Assembly (NCBI GenBank): GCA_963707065.1
Contig: CAVPPJ010000044.1
Coordinates: 65,037 to 129,036, forward strand
Direction of reading: 5' to 3'
Length of the DNA: 64,000 nt
Origin: Palsa-506 sp963707065
GTDB taxonomy: Bacteria; Actinomycetota; Actinomycetes; Streptosporangiales; Streptosporangiaceae
The translations under genes and the position numbers were made by a program. The notes under the pieces were generated by a model. That model saw only the letters and a program-made list of their open reading frames with translations. It was not told the DNA's origin and made no database searches. Shown in pieces: positions 60,773-64,000 of the stretch. Within the stretch, counting starts at the first letter, position 1; every line of letters begins with the position of its first letter.

Positions 60773-60793
60773 CCGAAGGTGCTGGTCTAGGAG
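60758..60793 (+). repeat. 18-bp duplication spanning the gtrA stop codon
   Basis: aaggtgctggtttagccg (60758-60775) is followed directly by aaggtgctggtctaggag (60776-60793). Both read KVLV and a TAG stop in the same frame. Confidence 0.88.
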
Positions 60794-60845
60794 CCCGTCC
60801 GGCCTGGAGTGCGCTAGGCGGCGCAGCGGCTTCCGGCCGAGTGGG

Positions 60846-61721
60846 CTAGGCCGCGCAGCTGCTGCCGGCGGTGCCCGCGTTCTCGATGAGGTGGGATAGC
60901 GGCTGGGCTAGTGCCGCCTGGGCCTGCTGCTGGGTGATCTCGCCGGTCGCCGCCAGCCTGCCGATCACATGCACCTCGCGCTGCCTCGCCTGGACCGGAT
61001 GCTGCAGCGGGTCGTCCTCGGACGGCCCCTGGACGAGGCCCGCCAGCAGCGCCGCCTGCGGCCAGGACATGCTGGCCGGCGGAACCCCGAAGTAGCCGCA
61101 GCTGGCCGCGGCGATGCCGTAGTCGCCGTTGCCGAAGTAGGCGACGTCCGAGTACATCTGCAGGACCTGCCGCGAGCTGTAGCTCATCCACAGCTTGACG
61201 GCGAGGCTGATCTGCTCCAGCTCGATGTTCGCACCGGACCGGGTCCGGGTGTACAGCAGCTTGGCGAGCTGCTGGTAGATGGTCGCGCCGCCCTGGTCGG
61301 CGGTGCCGCCGCCGGTCAGCCAGCTGGCCGTGACCCGGGCAATGGCGAACGGGTCGACGCCGGGCTCGTAGCCGAACCGGTGATCCTCGGTGGCCTCGAT
61401 CGACGCCTCGAACCGTGGCGGGACCGGCGGTCCGGGAAAGGCGACGTGATGGGACCGGTCCTGCGCGCGGGCCAGGGACTGCGCGTTGCCCACCGACGGA
61501 GTGACCAGCAGCAGTCCCCCGAACGCCACGGCCCCGACGAGGATCAGCGACCCGAGGACGATCAGGACCCGGCGCATGAGCCTGCGCGGGCGCCGCGCGG
61601 ATCCGCCGGTGTCACTGATGCCCATGCCTTGTCCGCCTGTGGCCCTTGTGCTGTTTTTGCCGTTGCTGGCCGCGGCTCGGTAGCTGCCTGTCTCCTCGCC
61701 CGGGTGCGGTCGCACCGACAT
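60846..61721 (-). CDS. peptidoglycan glycosyltransferase, GT51 (monofunctional)
   Basis: A 291-residue membrane-anchored transglycosylase. A basic N-terminus and one helix (about 48-72) precede the GT51 domain. The catalytic Glu motif is SIEATEDHRFGYEPG (normally EDxxFxxHxG), the second motif is QGGATIYQQLAKLLYT (normally QGGSTITQQ), and YFGNGDYGIAAASCGYFG follows. It has no transpeptidase domain. It polymerises lipid II glycan or a variant; the altered residues may change activity. Confidence 0.88.
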   Translation of the reverse strand: MSVRPHPGEETGSYRAAASNGKNSTRATGGQGMGISDTGGSARRPRRLMRRVLIVLGSLILVGAVAFGGLLLVTPSVGNAQSLARAQDRSHHVAFPGPPVPPRFEASIEATEDHRFGYEPGVDPFAIARVTASWLTGGGTADQGGATIYQQLAKLLYTRTRSGANIELEQISLAVKLWMSYSSRQVLQMYSDVAYFGNGDYGIAAASCGYFGVPPASMSWPQAALLAGLVQGPSEDDPLQHPVQARQREVHVIGRLAATGEITQQQAQAALAQPLSHLIENAGTAGSSCAA

Positions 61722-61948
61722 GTATATCGCTCCGTCTGATCGCCAGCTGTGCCGGTCCCCGGCCAGGCAACGAACGGCGGGGCCGCTAAGTTGCGCTGGC
61801 TATGGGCGCCGTGGGTTGCTTTTGCCCATCTGGTGGACGCTTAGTCCGCGGCACCGCCCTCAATCCGGCACGACTTCCATCATCGTGGCGGATCCGACCG
61901 GGTGGGACGTGCGGATCTTCTGTCCTTCGGTGCTGACGGCTCTTGCGG

Positions 61949-63712
61949 TCAGGGAACGTCCGGCTGCCGGGCGATTTTGTCCAGGTGCACGGCAATGTCC
62001 CCGATCCGGTGACCGGCCCGGTGGCCGCGGAGCCCGGCACCGCCCTCCTGCCAGGGGTGCGGGCCATTGAGCGGCCGGTACCCGACTCCGGCCGCGTCCA
62101 GGCGGCGCAGGTGCGCGGCGAGCCGTGCATGCCAGGCCGTCGCGCTCACGGCCTGGACTGGCGTAGTCACGGCCTGCGCGGGCGACGCCTGGGCCTGCTG
62201 CGCCTGGGCCGGCTGGGCCTGGGCCGTGCCGCCGGACCAGGCCGCCTCCGCCAGCGCGCAGGCCCGCGGGAAGGCCATGTACTCCAGGGCCCGGCTGTCG
62301 CGGATGTACTCCGTCCAGAGCTGGAACTGGGTGCCGATCAGGTGCCTTGCGGCCTGCCCTGGCCACGCAGCGGCCGCCGCGCTCGGCGAGAACGCGGCGA
62401 CGTCTTGGAGTGTCACCGGACCGCCGATCGCCAGCGGCTCGCGCTCATCGTCCGCCTGGTAGTAGTCGAAATAGGTGGGCACGACCGGGGTGGCGATGAC
62501 GTCATGGCCCGCCTGCGCCGCGCGCCGCGCGATGTCCATGCCCCGCCAGGCCATCACGATGGTGTCCGGCCGCAGCGCCCCGCCCGGCGTTCCCGCTCCG
62601 CTGGCAAATCCCTCGTCCCAGACGACCGTCCTTGCCCCGAACTGCCCGGCGAGCATGTCGGCGACCTGCCGGAGGAACCTGGCGTGCAGCTGGCTGGCGC
62701 TGGCCAGGCCGAGGGCTCGCCGGTAGTCCTCGATCGCCGGATTCTGGCGCCAGGTATCGAGCACGCACTCGTCCCCGCCGATGTGCACGAACGGCGCCGG
62801 GATGGCGCTGAGCAGCTCGGCGAAGATCTCCCCGAGGAAGCTGACAGTCTCCGGCAGCGGCGACATGATCTGCGTGAATATGCCCCAGTCAGCAGACACC
62901 TCGTATGTCCCGCCCGGCACGGACCCGAGATGAGGGAGCGCGGCCAGCAGCGCTGACGCGTGGCCCGGGATATCGATCTCGGGCACGACCGTCACCATCC
63001 GCGCGGCGGCATAGGCGCTGATCTCGGCCAGGTCGGCGAGTGTGTAATACCCGCCATGCGGGACTTCGTCGTAGACGGCGGGATCCTCCGAGCCGTGGTT
63101 GATCCTCGTCCGCGGCCGGTGCGATCCGACCTCGTGCAGGCCGGGATGGCGCAGGCTCTCGATACGCCAGCCCTGGTCGTCGTTGAGGTGCAGGTGAAGC
63201 CGGTTCAGCTTGTGCGCGGCCAGCATGTCGATGAAGCGCAGCACAACGGGCTTGGGGAAGAAATGCCTGGCCACATCGAGATGCCCGCCGCGCCAGCCGA
63301 GGGCGGGGGCGTCGTCGATCTCCGCGCACGGCAGAGTCCACGACGGCCCGGGCACCGGCGCGGCGCGCCAGGCCTCGTCGGGGAGCAGCTGGCGCACGGT
63401 CTGCGCCGCGTAGAACGCGCCCGCCTCTCCCCTGGCCGTGATGCGCAGGTGGCCGGGGCCGATACGAATCTGGTAGCCCTCGTCCGGCAGCCGCTCGTCG
63501 ATGTCGACCGTGATCTCGCCAGCCGCTGGGGCGGGATCGTGGCCGGTTCCGGCCGGCCAGGGCAGTCCGGCAAAAACCCGCCGTACTGCTGCGCACGCGG
63601 CCTGGGCGCCTGACCCGGCTGCGATCGGGGTATCAGCGCTGAGCCGGAAGCTGCCCGGCTGCGGCCGGACGGATTTCGGGTACGGCAGCAGGGCAGCGAG
63701 GCGGTCAATCAT
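61949..63712 (-). CDS. beta-N-acetylhexosaminidase, GH20
   Basis: A 587-residue glycosidase. An N-terminal GH20b-like domain (about 1-125) precedes the barrel: WRGGHLDVARHFFPKPVV, LHLHLNDDQGWR, PEIDIPGHASALLAALP and the catalytic Asp-Glu pair in VHIGGDECVLDTW. A Gln/Ala-rich insert (AQPAQAQQAQASPAQAV) interrupts the region near residue 500. No signal peptide is visible, so it probably acts on imported or recycled GlcNAc-containing sugars such as chitobiose or cell-wall fragments. Confidence 0.92.
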   Translation of the reverse strand: MIDRLAALLPYPKSVRPQPGSFRLSADTPIAAGSGAQAACAAVRRVFAGLPWPAGTGHDPAPAAGEITVDIDERLPDEGYQIRIGPGHLRITARGEAGAFYAAQTVRQLLPDEAWRAAPVPGPSWTLPCAEIDDAPALGWRGGHLDVARHFFPKPVVLRFIDMLAAHKLNRLHLHLNDDQGWRIESLRHPGLHEVGSHRPRTRINHGSEDPAVYDEVPHGGYYTLADLAEISAYAAARMVTVVPEIDIPGHASALLAALPHLGSVPGGTYEVSADWGIFTQIMSPLPETVSFLGEIFAELLSAIPAPFVHIGGDECVLDTWRQNPAIEDYRRALGLASASQLHARFLRQVADMLAGQFGARTVVWDEGFASGAGTPGGALRPDTIVMAWRGMDIARRAAQAGHDVIATPVVPTYFDYYQADDEREPLAIGGPVTLQDVAAFSPSAAAAAWPGQAARHLIGTQFQLWTEYIRDSRALEYMAFPRACALAEAAWSGGTAQAQPAQAQQAQASPAQAVTTPVQAVSATAWHARLAAHLRRLDAAGVGYRPLNGPHPWQEGGAGLRGHRAGHRIGDIAVHLDKIARQPDVP

Positions 63713-63847
63713 GATGCTGGCGGCTCTCGTTCGCGTGACTGGGCTCGACTCGGACGCTAACAGCCGCGCCTCCGCAAAGAGCGCTCCGCGCCCGCGCTGC
63801 GCTAAGGTGTGTAGGCCCGCCCGGTCGGAGGCGGGCGCGGTCAGTAC

Positions 63848-63921
63848 CGGGACGTGGCCCAGCTTGGTAGGGCACTTGACTGGGGGTCAAGGGGTCGCGG
63901 GTTCAAATCCCGCCGTCCCGA
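63848..63921 (+). tRNA. tRNA-Pro (anticodon GGG)
   Basis: A 74-nt cloverleaf. The acceptor arms CGGGACG (63848-63854) and CGTCCCG (63914-63920) pair fully, with discriminator A at 63921. The anticodon stem CTTGA/TCAAG encloses the loop CTGGGGG, giving anticodon GGG for CCC codons. The T arm is GCGGG-TTCAAAT-CCCGC. CCA is not encoded. Confidence 0.95.
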
Positions 63922-63933
63922 CGCAGCGCACAG

Positions 63934-63969
63934 GCCCGCTGATCACGGTGAGCGCCGAGGTCAGCGGGC
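63934..63969 (+). terminator. hairpin downstream of tRNA-Pro
   Basis: GCCCGCTGA (63934-63942) and TCAGCGGGC (63961-63969) form a perfect 9-bp stem with an 18-base loop, 13 bases after the tRNA. It is a likely tRNA terminator, though the following bases are only modestly T-rich. Confidence 0.6.
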
Positions 63970-64000
63970 ATCTTCATGTCTGCGCCGTCCATCGTTAGCT

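Noticed and set aside
63848..63921. tRNA-Pro as an integration site for a mobile element
   Set aside because: No duplicated tRNA 3' end or integrase was seen on the left side; sequence to the right ends after about 80 bases, so it cannot be judged here.

Overview
This is a very GC-rich, gene-dense chromosomal window from an actinomycete (Actinomycetota), probably a free-living soil-type organism. The evidence is a strong third-position G/C bias, GTG starts, many ATGA/GTGA/TGATG stop-start overlaps, and several actinobacterial marker genes: a ferrochelatase with C-terminal cysteines, a FolP2-type DHPS homologue, GuaB1 and a SigE-like sigma factor. The genus cannot be fixed from sequence alone. 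No prophage, IS element, CRISPR array or rRNA was seen. The only RNA gene found is tRNA-Pro(GGG) at the right end.

Layout. 1-11.4 kb: end of a membrane-anchored (kinase-like) protein, an inositol-phosphatase/ferrochelatase pair, a lytic transglycosylase, an MFS exporter, a sugar-lactone oxidase, TetR, folP2, a UBP zinc finger, guaB1 and a frameshifted D,D-carboxypeptidase. 11.5-17.1 kb: an OmpR-type two-component system followed by a tight redox operon: His/Pro-rich anchored protein, ferric-reductase-like cytochrome, NuoF-like flavo-iron-sulfur protein, ferredoxin and a second heme-type membrane protein. 17.1-28.5 kb: hydrolase, quinone-oxidoreductase-like gene (frameshifted), cyclase plus ThDP enzyme, ECF sigma factor with a partner membrane protein, pentapeptide protein, DinB, MFS and Amt. 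29.0-39.3 kb: a LacI regulator with two palindromic operators, a complete Opp/Dpp-type ABC importer and a cytoplasmic GH3 beta-glucosidase, read as one oligosaccharide uptake and breakdown unit. 39.4-45 kb: small enzymes, a nonapeptide-repeat protein, a frameshifted MBL-fold gene and a second sigma/anti-sigma-like pair. 45.1-51.5 kb: a reverse-strand operon of three acyl-CoA dehydrogenases and two SDRs, divergent from a phosphotriesterase-like lactonase across a short intergenic gap holding a perfect palindrome. 51.5-64 kb: DUF885 protease-like enzyme, SixA, a flavin monooxygenase with a SnoaL-like front domain, a drug-type ABC exporter, GtrA, a GT51 glycosyltransferase, a GH20 hexosaminidase and the tRNA.

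Two patterns cut across the window. First, five otherwise well-conserved genes change reading frame by a small indel in a GC-rich run. Either the assembly keeps indel errors or there is unusual gene decay. Second, several genes end in short tandem duplications that copy the last codons together with the stop codon. The least explained candidates are the redox operon and the nonapeptide-repeat protein.
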